Below, one piece after another: positions 33,330 through 44,059 of a stretch of DNA of 64,000 nucleotides (position 1 is its first letter; each line of letters opens with the position of its first letter). The notes beneath the pieces are model-generated. The model saw only the letters and a program-made list of their open reading frames with translations. It did no database searches and was not told the DNA's origin. The stretch is from Tiliqua scincoides (Eukaryota; Chordata; Lepidosauria; Squamata; Scincidae): NCBI RefSeq assembly GCF_035046505.1, contig NC_089825.1, positions 888,001-952,000 on the forward strand, written 5' to 3'. Both the position numbers and the translations under genes were made by a program.

Positions 33330-34590
33330 CAGTGCTTTTATGCGAATGCCCAAAGTCTCCGAGCGAAGATGGGAGGACTGGAATGTTGGGTGAATAGGAA
33401 AAACATTGATATAATGGGCATAAAGGAAACTTGGTGGAATGCAGAGAACCAGTGGGATTCTGCAATCCCAGGCCATAAACTCTGTAGGAGGGACAGAGAA
33501 GGGCATGTTGGTGGTGGGGTGGCCACTATGTTAAAGAAGGGGTGGAATCCAGCAAAGTAGAGATTGAAGGCAGGTCCGACTCTACCATAGAATCACTGTC
33601 CGTTAAATTACCAGGTTTGAAGAGAGATGTAATACCGGGGGCATGCTATTGTCCTCCAGACCGGAAACTAAAAGGGGACCTTGAAATGAGGAAGCAGATT
33701 AAGGAGATGTTGAGGAGGGACAGGGTTGTAATCATGGGGGACTTCAATTATCCTCACATCGATTGGGTCAATTAGTGCTCTGGTCATGAAAGAGAGACTG
33801 GTTTTCTTGACATGCTAAATGACTGTGCTTTAGAGCAACAAGTCATGGAACCCACCAGAGGACAGGCGACTCTGGATTTAATACTGTGTGGTACACAGGA
33901 CCTGGTTAGAGAGGTAAATGTTACTGAGCCGTTGGGGAACAGTGACTACGCTGCCATTAGTTTCACCATGCATGTTGGCGGAAGAGTGCCAAACAAATCT
34001 AACACAAAAACCCTTGACTTCCAAAGGGCAAACTTCCCTCAAATGAGGAGGCTGGTGAGAAGGAGGTTGAAAGGGAAGGTAAAAAGAGTCCAATCTCTCC
34101 AGAGTGCATGGAGGCTGCTTAAAACAACAGTAATAGAGGCCCAGCAGAAGTGTATACTGCAAAGGAAGAAGGGCTTGACTAAGTCCAGGAAGTGCCCGCA
34201 TGGCTAACGAGCCAAGTTAGAGAGGCCATAAAGGGCAAGGAAGCTTCCTTCCATAAATGGAAGTCTTGCCTTATCGAGGAGAATAAAAGGAACATAAACT
34301 GTGGCAAAAGAAATGTAAGAAGGTGATACGGGAGGCCAAGAGAGACTATGAGGAATGCATGGCCAGCAACATTAAGGGGAATAATAAAAGCTTCTTCAAA
34401 TATGTTAGAAGCAGGAAACCCGCCAGAGAAGCGGTTGGCCCTCTGGATGGTGAGGGAGGGAAAGGGGAGATAAAAGGAGACTTGGAGATGGCAGAGAAAT
34501 TGAATGAGTTCTTTGCATCTGTCTTCACAGCAGAAGACCTCGGGCAGATACTCCTGACCAGGGAGGTTAAAAAAGGTTAAAAGATAGAGG
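33330..34590 (+). mobile_element. CR1 LINE ORF2, endonuclease region
   Basis: The translation begins with MGGLECWVNRKNIDIMGIKE and TWWN. It continues in broken frames with GHKLCRRDREGHVGGGVA, GACYCPPDRKL and IMGDFNYPHIDWVN, then LNDCALEQQVMEPTRG, LDLILCGTQDLV and GNSDYAAISF. These are the hallmark endonuclease motifs of CR1. A stop follows DWVN at 33773-33775, and later frames are shifted past about 34200. The reverse transcriptase is absent. It is not functional. Confidence 0.85.
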
Positions 34591-34854
34591 TTAAAAGAGA
34601 AGACGTTACAGACCACAACTGAACTTAGTTCTGAGTAGGTACAGCTAAGCTTGTGCTGCTAGCCTGTGATTAACACATCCCTTATGTTGGTGCCTGATTC
34701 TCAAATGAGAATAAACAGGAAGTTGGGAGAGACTCCGTCTTCAGTCCCCCTGTTGCCTGGCTTTTCTGTTTTTTTGTGGTTGTTAGTAGCACAAGAATTG
34801 AATACGTAAGAACTGCAGGAAGAACCATCAGCCACATGCATTTCTTTGCCCTTC

Positions 34855-35060
34855 TTATGACTCAGGGTGTCTGAAAATGGTTTTATTTTTTCACAGATTT
34901 TGAAATTTGAAAGGCAGAAAGTGGGGTGATGTGTTTTTATTCCGAGTTCTCAATCCAAGATCTCATTTTTATTAATATCTCTACACTGAATACACTTTAA
35001 AAGTGTACTAGGTAGGTGATATAGGTCAGCAGATGCAGCCACAGTATTTATCAAGAAAAC
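34855..35060 (+). repeat. Diverged fragment of the (GA)n-associated repeat
   Basis: TTATTTTTTCACAGATTT, GGGTGATGTGTTTTTATTCC, ATATCTCTACACTGAATACA-like and GTGTACTAGGTAGGTGATAT match 21715-21880, with more changes than any other copy. Confidence 0.55.
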
Positions 35061-35217
35061 TACTTTTTCAATTTCTAGAAAATATCTTAAAAACCAAAAT
35101 GTGGTGTTTTGTGTTTTTATTTGGATATTTTAAACATAAAATGGTGATGTTTTGTGTTTTTATGTGTTTCCCCCCCCCCCAAAACCCAAAAACACTCCTC
35201 AAAATAATAATAATAAT

Positions 35218-35606
35218 AATACAGGTATTTATATACCGCCTTTCTTGGTCGTCAGATTTCTCCTCAGACTTTAATCAAGGCGCTTTACATAGGCAGGCTG
35301 TTTAAATCCCCGTAGGGATTTTTACAATTGAAAGAAGGTTCTATCTTTCAAGAACCACAACATATCAGATGCTTCTTTCTGATCTGGTGTCACATTCTGG
35401 CCTCCATCCTCCCACGCAAGCTGACAAGTAGCTCCTTCATCTCCCACATGGAGGGCAAACAAGATGCTTCTTCGCTCAGAGCAGATGGAATAACTCAGCT
35501 CGGCTTGTCAGCTGCTTCAAGGTCGCACGGTGCCGGTGGCCTCGAACTGGCGACCTGCGGATGTTATCTTCAGGCAAACGGAGGCTCAACCCTCTAGACC
35601 AGACCT
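35218..35606 (-). mobile_element. tRNA-derived SINE
   Basis: Read on the minus strand it starts GGTCTGGTCTAGAGGGTTGA, with an A-box-like TGGTCTAGAGG and a B-box-like AGTTCGAGGCC about 45 bases on. This is the split promoter of a tRNA-headed SINE. It ends AGAAAGGCGGTATATAAATA followed by an (ATT)n tail (35205-35222 on the plus strand as ATAAT repeats). The head and tail style fit the squamate Sauria/ACA group, but I cannot name the family exactly. Confidence 0.75.
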
Positions 35607-35694
35607 CAATGGTACTTTATTTATGGTCATGGGGTGGAAAGACAGAGAAGTTTCTTCTGAAAAGCTTTAACTGAGTTTAAAACGTATTTGCACT
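35607..35694 (+). repeat. 88-bp near-identical duplicate of 14130-14217
   Basis: There are two mismatches in 88 positions. It is bounded on the left by the SINE head and on the right by the broken end of L1 ORF2. The source lies in otherwise unassigned sequence 21 kb away. Confidence 0.85.
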
Positions 35695-36945
35695 TGATGT
35701 ATTATTTGTAGCAGGACTCTCTTTAATCTTCCAGCTAATATTGATGCAAAGATCTTATAATCCGTATTTAAAAGAGAGATCGGTCTATAATTTCTAATTT
35801 CTTTCTTTTCTGTGTCTTGTTTGTGTATTAGCATAATTAATGCTTCTTTCCATGAGTCCGGTTTTAATTTTTTCTCCATTTCTTCCGTTTGTATAATTCT
35901 AATCTCATGTTGAAGTCTCTGTATTTTAGCATTTAATTCTTCTCTAGATGGATTCTCTTGGAACTCCTGCTTCTTCGTCTTCAATTTTAAGGTTAGTTCT
36001 TTGATATGTTATCCCTCTTTTTTTCCTTGCTGAAAATTTCATCATAATTCCTCTAAAATATGCTTTGCTTGTATCCCAGATAATTTGTGGTCTTATTTCT
36101 GGGTGATAATTTATTTTAAAAAACCAACTCATTTCCTCTTTAGCTAATTTTACAAAATTCTTTTCTTTCATATCAGTAATGTTCAATCTCCAGAACCCTT
36201 TCCTCTGAGATTTATTAAGTTTTAAACTAATTGGATTATGATTGGTGTTTGGTGGATTATGATTGGCAAAGGTGTTTGGTAATATTTCTGCTTCAAATAT
36301 ATCTGTCATTGCTGTAATCCAACACATATCTATTCTGGACCATACTTTATGACGTGTTGAAAAGTGAGTATATTGCTTTTTTCCTGGATTCTGGACTCTC
36401 CATGTGTCAATCAGATTAAATTCTTCTGCCAATTGTAAAAAAGATTTAGGTAAGTTTACTCCTTTCTTTTTTCTCTTACTTGATCTATCTAAATTCATGT
36501 CAAACGTTGAATTAAAATCACCCAGCAAAATCATATCATATTCATTCAAAGGAGCCAATTTTCTATGTAATTTTTCATAAAATTTTTCACGTGAGTCATT
36601 AGGAACATATATATTTACCACTAATAGTTTCTTTTCCAGATACGTAATTTCTACTATCAATATTCTGGCGTCTTCATCTGTATAAATCAATTTTGGATTC
36701 AACCAAGGTTTAATATATAAGGCTAAGCTTTTTTTCTTCTTTTTTGTTTCTGCTGTATAAAAAAGTTCACCTAATTTCTTATTTTGTAGAAGTTTCCAAT
36801 CTTTTTTCAGCATATGTGTTTCTTGAATTGCTATTAAATTCTTATGATCTTTCTCTAACTGATGGAATATCCTCTTTCTCTTTGGTGGTGAGTTTAATCT
36901 GTTAAGATTTATAGATAAAATATCAAGTTGGGTATCTGGCGTCAT
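35695..36945 (-). mobile_element. L1 ORF2, 5' part (inverted)
   Basis: ORF2 begins at the ATG 36945-36943, which overlaps the ORF1 stop as TAATG. The endonuclease reads LDILSINLNRLNSP, LIAIQETHM, VVNIYVPND, ILLGDFNSTFD and SRIDMCWIT, all in family order. A frameshift near 35950-35980 moves it into a second frame, with EIRNYRPISLLNTDYKIFAS, an L1 reverse transcriptase signature. Sequence breaks off at LLQIIHQ. The continuation lies on the plus strand at 39784. Confidence 0.88.
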
Positions 36946-38099
36946 TATTCTATATTTTTCTTTTTTCTTTTCACTACTCTCCTTGGTTCGCATCTTTGTG
37001 GTTTAGTCTTAATAATTTCTTTCTTTTCAAATTCATCATCCTGCTCCTCTTCCTCTTCCTCCTCCTCCTCTTCTTCATCTTCTAAACTGTGATCTAGCCT
37101 TCCTTCTGATTCTTTCTCTGAATACGTTGTGTCCTCCAGGGTCTCTTTGTTTTTTCTTTGACCATAATTATCTTTGCTTACATCTCCTGGCGGTTCTTGT
37201 TCCTCTTGATCTCCTCTAAGAGTCTCCAAGAAGTCTCTCATTTTCATTATTGAAGTGATACTATATCTTTTAAATTGATATGTAAAAACTAAACCTTCTG
37301 GCAGCAGCCATCTGTATCTTACATTCTCTCTTCTCAAAAATGTTGTGAGGGTCCTATATTGAAGTCTCTTTTGTCTTATACTCCATGGAGTTTCCCTTAA
37401 AATTCTCACAGAATTTTCCCCAACAGTTAATGTTTTCTCCATCAGCGCTTGTTGAACCATATCTCTCACCCTTTTCTGTGTAAACTTCATCATTATTTCT
37501 CTTGGGAAATTGTGAGTTCTTGCATATGGAGATCTGAGTCTATACACTGCATGTAATCCTCCTCCAAGAAGTTCTGTCTCAAACTCAGTTTGTTCTCCCA
37601 GCCAATGAATAATTGTTGATCTAATATCTTCTTGTTTTCCTTCTGGATCATTCTGAATGCGCAGCATATATCTCACCTGTTTAAGCTCTAGCAGCTTCAC
37701 ATTTCTTTCTAGCGTTTGGTTTCTTTGTTCTGTGGTTTCAACACGTTGGGTGAGTTGCTCAGTCTTTACCTGGTCACTTTTTACTTGCTCTTTCATCTTG
37801 TTCACCTCTTTCTGATTTCTATTGACCTTTTTACGTGTCTCCTTCGCCATCTCGTCCATCTCTTTCAATTTAATTGATAATTGATCCAGTTTCCCCCTCA
37901 AGTTTTTATCTAAATCAGAAATCTGGGTGTGCATCAGCCTGGTCTCTTCATGGAAATCTCTAAGAAAATCTATAATTCCTGCTTGGTCATCTTTCTTTCT
38001 TTCTGTACTTTTCTCAAGAGTTAGCATTGTCTGGATCGTTGAACTCATAGTTGGAGATGCTTTATGTCCTTTTATTGACTGTCTCCTAGGGTGCTCCAT
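36945..38099 (-). mobile_element. L1 ORF1 (RNA-binding chaperone), intact frame
   Basis: The 384-residue frame is uninterrupted. Residues about 45-140 are a coiled coil (heptads with LDQLSIKLKEMDEMAKE). RRM-like sequence follows (RYMLRIQND, PREIMMKFTQKRVRDMV), and then the C-terminal domain (RETPWSIRQKRLQYRTLT, RYRWLLPEGLVF). After about residue 300 there is an unusual tail: a run of 11 Glu within an acidic stretch, then a basic end. ORF1p trimers bind L1 RNA. It is transcribed on the minus strand here because the 5' half of the element is inverted. Confidence 0.9.
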
Positions 38100-39270
38100 T
38101 ATATGTTAAAGCAAGAAGACATGAACAGAGAATCAAAGACAATGTGCCCAGAGTGGTATCTATCAACCTTGTGCAGATATCTACTATATCAGTTCAATAA
38201 ATCAAAATCTCAATAATTTTTACAGTATTAATCTCTCAGCTTAATGCTTATTCATCACCCATGCAGATAAAGTCTCTTCAACTCAGCTTCCTCCTTTACT
38301 TCTTTTCTTCTTAAGGGAGAGAGGGAAACTCTGTATCAAAATTGTAACTTTCTTCTTTCTAATCTAATCTAATCTAATCTAATCTAATCTAATCTAATCC
38401 TTTAATGCTTAACAGAGCAATCCACTCAAGTCCACTTAACTCCTCTTACAGTCCTTTTTGCTGTATATCTTAAACTAAATAGTTCCAGAGTACCAATACA
38501 TTAATATTTCTTCTATAATTTCTCCACTAGATGTCTCCCTACTCTATGGTATCCTTATAAGGTGTTTCAAATATCCCTTAATTGTCTGTTAATTGTTCTT
38601 TGTTGGTTGTTGATTGGTGCATAACAGAGCAGGTGGAAATTCTCAGTGGTTCACTCTACTTTTTTTTCTAAAACTCTTGTTCTCTTGATTAGTCTTATCT
38701 ATAATTGAGACTAAAGGCAAATCACACAGTCTCTGAAGTGGGTTTCTAAGGGGATGTAGAATCCCAAAGCCTCTTCTATTCCTCCTCTCCTCATTAATAA
38801 AATCCCCTCAGAATCTTTAAGCAACTATTTGCCGTCTATCCAGCTGCCTCTTCAAAGACACCGAATTCGAAAGCTGTACTCGCTCCTCTTGATGGTAGAT
38901 TAGAAAAACAGCCCGGAGCGTTTTCTCCTTCCTTAGAGCTGCAGTCCAAGCGATGGGGTAGGGGAGGCATCCAGGCTGCCTCTGCCAGTTGATGGCTGAC
39001 AGAGTTCCTTCACTTCGTTGCTGCAGAGACAGGTTCTGCCTGACCCCGGGGGTTGCTTTTCCCAAGGGTTTGCTCACCTCAAGTCTCAAGCACTTTCCTG
39101 GCTTCTCCTAGCCAGAAATAGCCCCTCCAAAGCCTTGGAGGGGGATCCGAAGCTGAAGGTCAGATGGAGCTCATAAAAGCTGCGTCTTGTTGCCCAGACT
39201 GTAGCTCCTCCCCCTCTGAGCCCTCTGTAGCTCAAGATCAAACGGGCTTCTTACCAAAACGACACCTAAA
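38100..39270 (-). mobile_element. L1 5' untranslated region (inverted)
   Basis: This is about 1.15 kb between the ORF1 start and the adjoining RTE-like piece, with no coding capacity. It includes a pentanucleotide (TCTAA)n run of about eight units at 38360-38399. It is assigned to L1 by position; the exact 5' end is not visible. Confidence 0.55.
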
Positions 39271-39283
39271 AAATATATTGTAT

Positions 39284-39780
39284 TGGCAACCTTCAGTCTC
39301 GAAAGACTCTGGTATCGCGCTCTGAAAGGTGGTTCTGGAACAGCGTCTAGTGTGGCTGAAAAGGCCAATCCGGGAGTGACAATCCCTTCCACACTGGGAG
39401 CAAGTGCAGTCTGTCCCTGGTCTGTCTCCCTGGCTATGGGCCTTCCTTCTTTGCCTCTTAGCCTCAGACTGTTGGCCAAGTGTCTCTTCAAACTGGGAAA
39501 GGCCATGCTGCACAGCCTGCCTCCAAGCGGGCCGCTCAGAGGCCAGGGTTTCCCACTTGTTGAGGTCCATCCCTAAGGCCTTCAGATCCCTCTTGCAGAT
39601 GTCCTTGTATCGCAGCTGTGGTCTACCTGTAGGGCGCTTTCCTTGCACGAGTTCTCCATAGAGGAGATCCTTTGGGATCCGGCCATCATCCATTCTCACG
39701 ACATGACCGAGCCAACGCAGGCGTCTCTGTTTCAGCAGTGAATACATGCTAGGGATTCCAGCACGTTCCAGAACTGTGTT
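39284..39780 (-). mobile_element. RTE/Vingi-like LINE 3' end inserted in the L1
   Basis: The minus-strand frame (YSLLKQRRLRWLGHVVRMDD, ELVQGKRPTGRPQLRYKD, the CSQCGRDCHSRIGLFSHT finger) is intact over about 150 residues and ends at the usual GGTTGCCAA. It is 5'-truncated at about 39780. TAAAAAATA flanks both sides (about 39270 and 39786) and may be its target duplication. Confidence 0.8.
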
Positions 39781-39783
39781 GTT

Positions 39784-40761
39784 TGGAATTAAAAAATAAT
39801 GTGAGAGTTATTATTAATAGAATAGAATATTTTGAGGCACACCCAGAGAAGAAATTAGAATTAATCTTTGTAGATGCGCATAAAGCATTTGACAGAGTAA
39901 ATTGGAATTTTATGATATAACAAATGTACCAGATGAATTTTGGACCAAAGTTTATAAAGATAATAAAGAAGATATACACAAAACAGACAGCGAGAATAAA
40001 GATAAATGGTGATATGACAAGAAAGATAGAAATCCAACAGGGAACATGACAAGGATGTCCTTTATCTCCATTATTATTTATTTTAACTTTGGAAGTATTG
40101 AACAGCATAGTAAGAAGAGATGAAAGAATTGTTGGAGTGAAGGTCCAAAAAGAAGAATTTAAGATCCAGGCATATGCAGATGATCTTACTTTCATTCTTG
40201 AGGATCCAAAGCAGTCCTTAAAATATTTGATAGATAACTTGACAGAATATGGAGAAATGGCAGGACTGAAGATAAATTATGATAAAACGAAACTATTAGT
40301 GAAAAATATTAGAAAACAAGAGAAACAGCAAATACAAGAATTTGGTACTAATATTACAAATAAAGTTAAATATCTGGGTATTATCTTAACAGATAAACCC
40401 AGTGCATTGATGGAAAAAAACTATTTAAAGTTAATGATGGAGATTAAGAATGCTTTAAAAAGATGGAATAGATTGAATTTATCGCTGTTGGGGAGAATAG
40501 CAACAATAAAAACAAACATGTTACCGAAACTTCTATTTTTATTCCAGACAATTCCAGTGATATTAAAGAAATCATTTTTCCAAGAATTGAATAAAGTTAT
40601 GGCCAACTTTATTTGGCAAGGAAAAAAAGCAAGAGTGAAGATGAAACTATTGCAAGATGCTAAAGAGCGAGCTGGCCTTGGAATGCCTAATTGGAAATTT
40701 ATTATGATGCAGCAGCAATGAACTGGATAAAAGACTGGGCAGAATTGAAAAATCTACAGTG
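39784..40761 (+). mobile_element. L1 ORF2, 3' part
   Basis: It resumes at VRVIINRIEYFE, a few residues past the break in the inverted part. It continues with FVDAHKAFDRVNW, QGCPLSPLLF, the palm motif QAYADDLTFIL, KTKLLVKN, KVKYLGIIL and LSLLGRIATIKTNMLPKLLF. Stop codons interrupt it before 40089. From there 210 residues are open. The element is cut at about 40761 by a CR1 derivative, and no poly(A) end is seen. Confidence 0.88.
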
Positions 40762-41580
40762 AAGGATAACCCAGGATGGGGTCTCTTCCCCAGGGGCACT
40801 GAGCCCCCATGTCAGAGCGTTACTGCAGACGCTCCAGGGACAGGCACGTAAGCCTGCACAGCAGACATGTCTGCGGCCTTTCACCGTTGACTGTGGTGGG
40901 CGGCCCCTGCAGACGGACCCTGTAGACAAGAGGGGAATGCCAGGTACCTGCTGCCCAAACTGGTGGAAACAAACATTGATCGAGGGGATTTATTTACCAA
41001 AAGCAGGGCCTGGGGAAGAATTGGGGGGGGGGGGGCAAACAAGCAGTCTGGCCTGGCTACAACTTTATCTGACAAGGGAGTTGATGCCCCTGAATACCAG
41101 GAGGAGGAGGTCCTGGATCTGTGGGGGAACTCAAGGCAGCACTGGCAAGGAGATGCAGTACATGCCAGGGATCAGTAGGAAAGGCATTGAGAATAGGACG
41201 GCTAATATTGTAATGCCGCTGTACAAATCGATGGTTAGGCCACACCTGGAGTATTGCATCCACTTTTGGTCGCCACATCTCAGAAAGGACATAGTGGAGA
41301 TGGAAAAGGTGCAAAAGAGAGCGACTAAGATGATTACTGGGCTGGAGCACCTTCCCTAAGAGGAAAGCCTACAGCATTTGGGCCTCTTCAGCCTAGAAAA
41401 GAGGTGCCTGAGGGGGGACATAATTGAAACATACAAAATCATGCAGGGGCTGGACAGACAGATGCTCTTTTTCCTCTCACATAACACCTGAACCAGGGGA
41501 CATCCACGAAAGTTGAGTGTTGGGAAAGTTAGAAGTAAATATTTCTTTACCAGGCGTGATAATTGGGCTCTCTCATATCT
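40762..41580 (+). mobile_element. CR1 LINE derivative with internal deletion (spacer copy)
   Basis: GAAGGATAACCCAGGATGGG onwards is nearly the same as 59114-59890. It has the same joint between a non-reverse-transcriptase 5' part and the ORF2 C-terminus (KGIENRTANIVMPLYKSMVR; EMEKVQKRATKMITGLEHLP). A stop replaces Tyr after LEHLP. It is cut at about 41570, before the CR1 3' end. Confidence 0.8.
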
Positions 41581-43199
41581 TGAAATTATGTTTATGAACA
41601 AGATTTGCACATTTTCTCTTCCGTCATTAGCAGCTAACAAGATTCTAGGTGAAAACTAAGTGCTTATTTCTGGCCATCATCTGCTTAATGTTCTCTCTAT
41701 TTAATGTTGTCACTTTCAGCCCTCAGCAGGCACCGAATGTTAGCTTCCTCCCTCTGTACAAAACAAGTCTGTCCTCTAGTGGCTTGTGCTCAGTACTGCA
41801 AGGGGAGTCAAGAAGCCCTCCGTGGAGAACCCGGGGACCCTGCTCTCCACCTCCTTCTGCACTGCCCGAGAACTGCTGCAAGAGAGACAGATGCTTTCAG
41901 ACTAAGATCTGGTCTCAGAGATATCAGTGCCACCCAATCATTTGTTGCAGGGGGAGCTGAGGTGGGTTCCTGAGGTGGAACAGAGAGCAAATATCTCACA
42001 TGCTACTGCAGTTAAGCAACTCCAAATATTGTGGGACTTCTCAGCTCACCATGAAGTGAGTCTGTCCTTTGGACCTGATCTGACTCTGGGACTAATCACA
42101 CAACACCACCACAGTACAGGCGTGTGTCACTTCAGGATGGGGATACAAACCCCGTTCTTATGCGATTGGGTCATTGAGCGAACATTCAGCCCAATCTAGT
42201 GCCTTTGTTGTGTAAACAGATCCTCCCTGCCGGACACCATCTGGCTGCACAGGTTACTGGAGGCAGATTGCCTCTTCCTTGCATTAAGAGACTCTTTGAT
42301 GTCTAAACAGATAATCTGCTAACCAGCTATGGGAGATCTGACTGTCTCGTTCAGAGCCTCTTTGTTTTGCTTTGACCACCGTTGTCTATGCGGTCCATTG
42401 TTAAGCAGACAGTTGTTAAGCGGTGCACACCTGTATACAAACCCTTGACAGGAAGCCTAGAGCACACCTCTTTCTCTGGCCTTGTGTTACTCAGATGTGG
42501 AGCATGTAAGGGGAAGCTTTGGCCCTGGAGCAGAAAATCACAGGCGTGGCCAAAGCAGAGCTTTGGTTGCAGAGACTCAGCCTTGCAGGAGGCTTGAAGC
42601 TGCCTTCATTTCCAAAACAGCCCTGCTGCCGACCTCTCTGGTGCTCAGCCACTCACCTGGCCTCGTCTTGCTGTGTCTCATCAAAACCAGCAAGCAGCCA
42701 GCTTCACTGCCGGCCACAGCAGAAAGCAAACCACCAAGTCCAAGGGGGGAGAGCAGCTGCACTGGCCCACTGGCCCCAGCCAGCCAGCCAGCCAGCCAGC
42801 CAACACACCCACAAAGTGCAGCCAAATTATCGCCTGCCAGTGGAGAGAGCCTGGATGGAAATAGAGGAGGGGAGCTGACTGGCACAAGAATGAAAAGGGA
42901 GGAGGCAGGCTGGGGAAGGTAGGGGAGCAAACTGGCCCAATGGAAGAGAACAGTGTTGTGCTGCTTCTCCCTGCACCATTCCAGGGCCGGCCTGAGGCCC
43001 TGACCACACCCCTCACCCTATGCTGTGGTCTCAATCCAGATCTCCTGCCCAGCCGCAGGAGACAACCTTTAAAACAACAACATTCGCCAGCTCCAAATTG
43101 AGATTGACCTCACCTCCATGGCCTTAACTGTGGCTAGAAGACATTGTTGTGCAGTAGTACAAACACAGCCTGAAGATGGTGCTCACACCTTGTTCTTAA
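41581..43199. other. Unassigned part of the spacer
   Basis: No gene was recognised. A (CCAG)n run of about seven units lies at 42776-42803 and produces Gln-Pro-Ala-Ser runs in overlapping frames. Confidence 0.4.
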
Positions 43200-43760
43200 A
43201 CAAGTCCCAGGATGACACGGCTTACTGGGCTGGGGCACCTTCCCTATGACGAACGGCTACGGCGTTTGGGCCTCTTCAGCCTAGAAAAGAGGCGCCTGAG
43301 GGGGGACGTGATTGAGACATACAAAATTATGCAGGGAATGGACAGAGAGACGCTCTTTTCCCTCTCACATAACACCAGAACCAGGGGACTTCCACAAAAG
43401 CGGAGTGTTGGGAGAGTTAGGACAGACAGAAGAAAACATTTCTTTACCCAGCGTGTAATTAGTCTGTGGAGCTCTTTGCCGCAGGAAGTAGTGATGGCAC
43501 CTTGCCTGGATGCTGGGGATTGGACAAAATTCTGGAGGAGAAGTTCATTACGGGTTACAAGTCATAGTAGGTATGTGCAAGCTCTTGTAGGCAGGCTGCC
43601 TCTGATTGCCAGATGCAGGGGAGGGCACCGGGACGCAGGTTGTGCCTGTTGTCTGGTGTACTCCCCGGGGCATTTGGTGGGTCACTGTGAGATACAGGAA
43701 GCTGGACTCGATGGGCCTTTGGCCTGATCCGATCCAGCAGGGCTCTTCTTATGTTCTTCC
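43200..43760 (+). mobile_element. CR1 LINE 3' end with ORF2 tail
   Basis: TGLGHLPYDERLRRLGLFSL, EKRRLRGDVIETYKIMQGMD, FFTQRVISLWSSLPQEVV and the conserved 3' end GATACAGGAAGCTGGACTCG are all present. The tail TCTTATGTTCTTCC ends at about 43760. A frame disturbance follows EVVMAPCLDAG. It is 5'-truncated. Confidence 0.85.
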
Positions 43761-43829
43761 TCTCTGAGCTGATAATATGAATGCCTGTGGTGGTGCCATG
43801 CAGCTATGGCCTGAGCCTAGAACTATAGC

Positions 43830-44050
43830 GCTTCCTTGGAAGGAACACCCGTTGACTGCAGTGGGATTTGATTCTCAGCAAGCATGCTAGAGATTGTAGC
43901 CTCATTCACTGCGCCAGAATGTCAAAATTTAACTGAATTTGGCTGCAATCCAAAACCCCTTCCTGAGAGTAAGCCCCATTCAACATCATGAGGCTTATTT
44001 TGGAGTAGACATGCATAGGTTTGTGATGTGTAACAGGCCAATCCTGAGCT
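43830..44050. repeat. ~86-bp unit fragments
   Basis: AGTGGGATTTGATTCTCAGC and, in reverse, CCTGAGAGTAAGCCCCATTC then TTGGAGTAGACATGCATAGG are degenerate units of the array type at 16095-16660. Confidence 0.5.
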
Positions 44051-44059
44051 CTCAGTGCC

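Noticed and set aside
42482-42922. 146-residue Ser/Pro/Gln-rich frame in the spacer
   Set aside because: Several overlapping frames are open across the (CCAG)n run; composition only.
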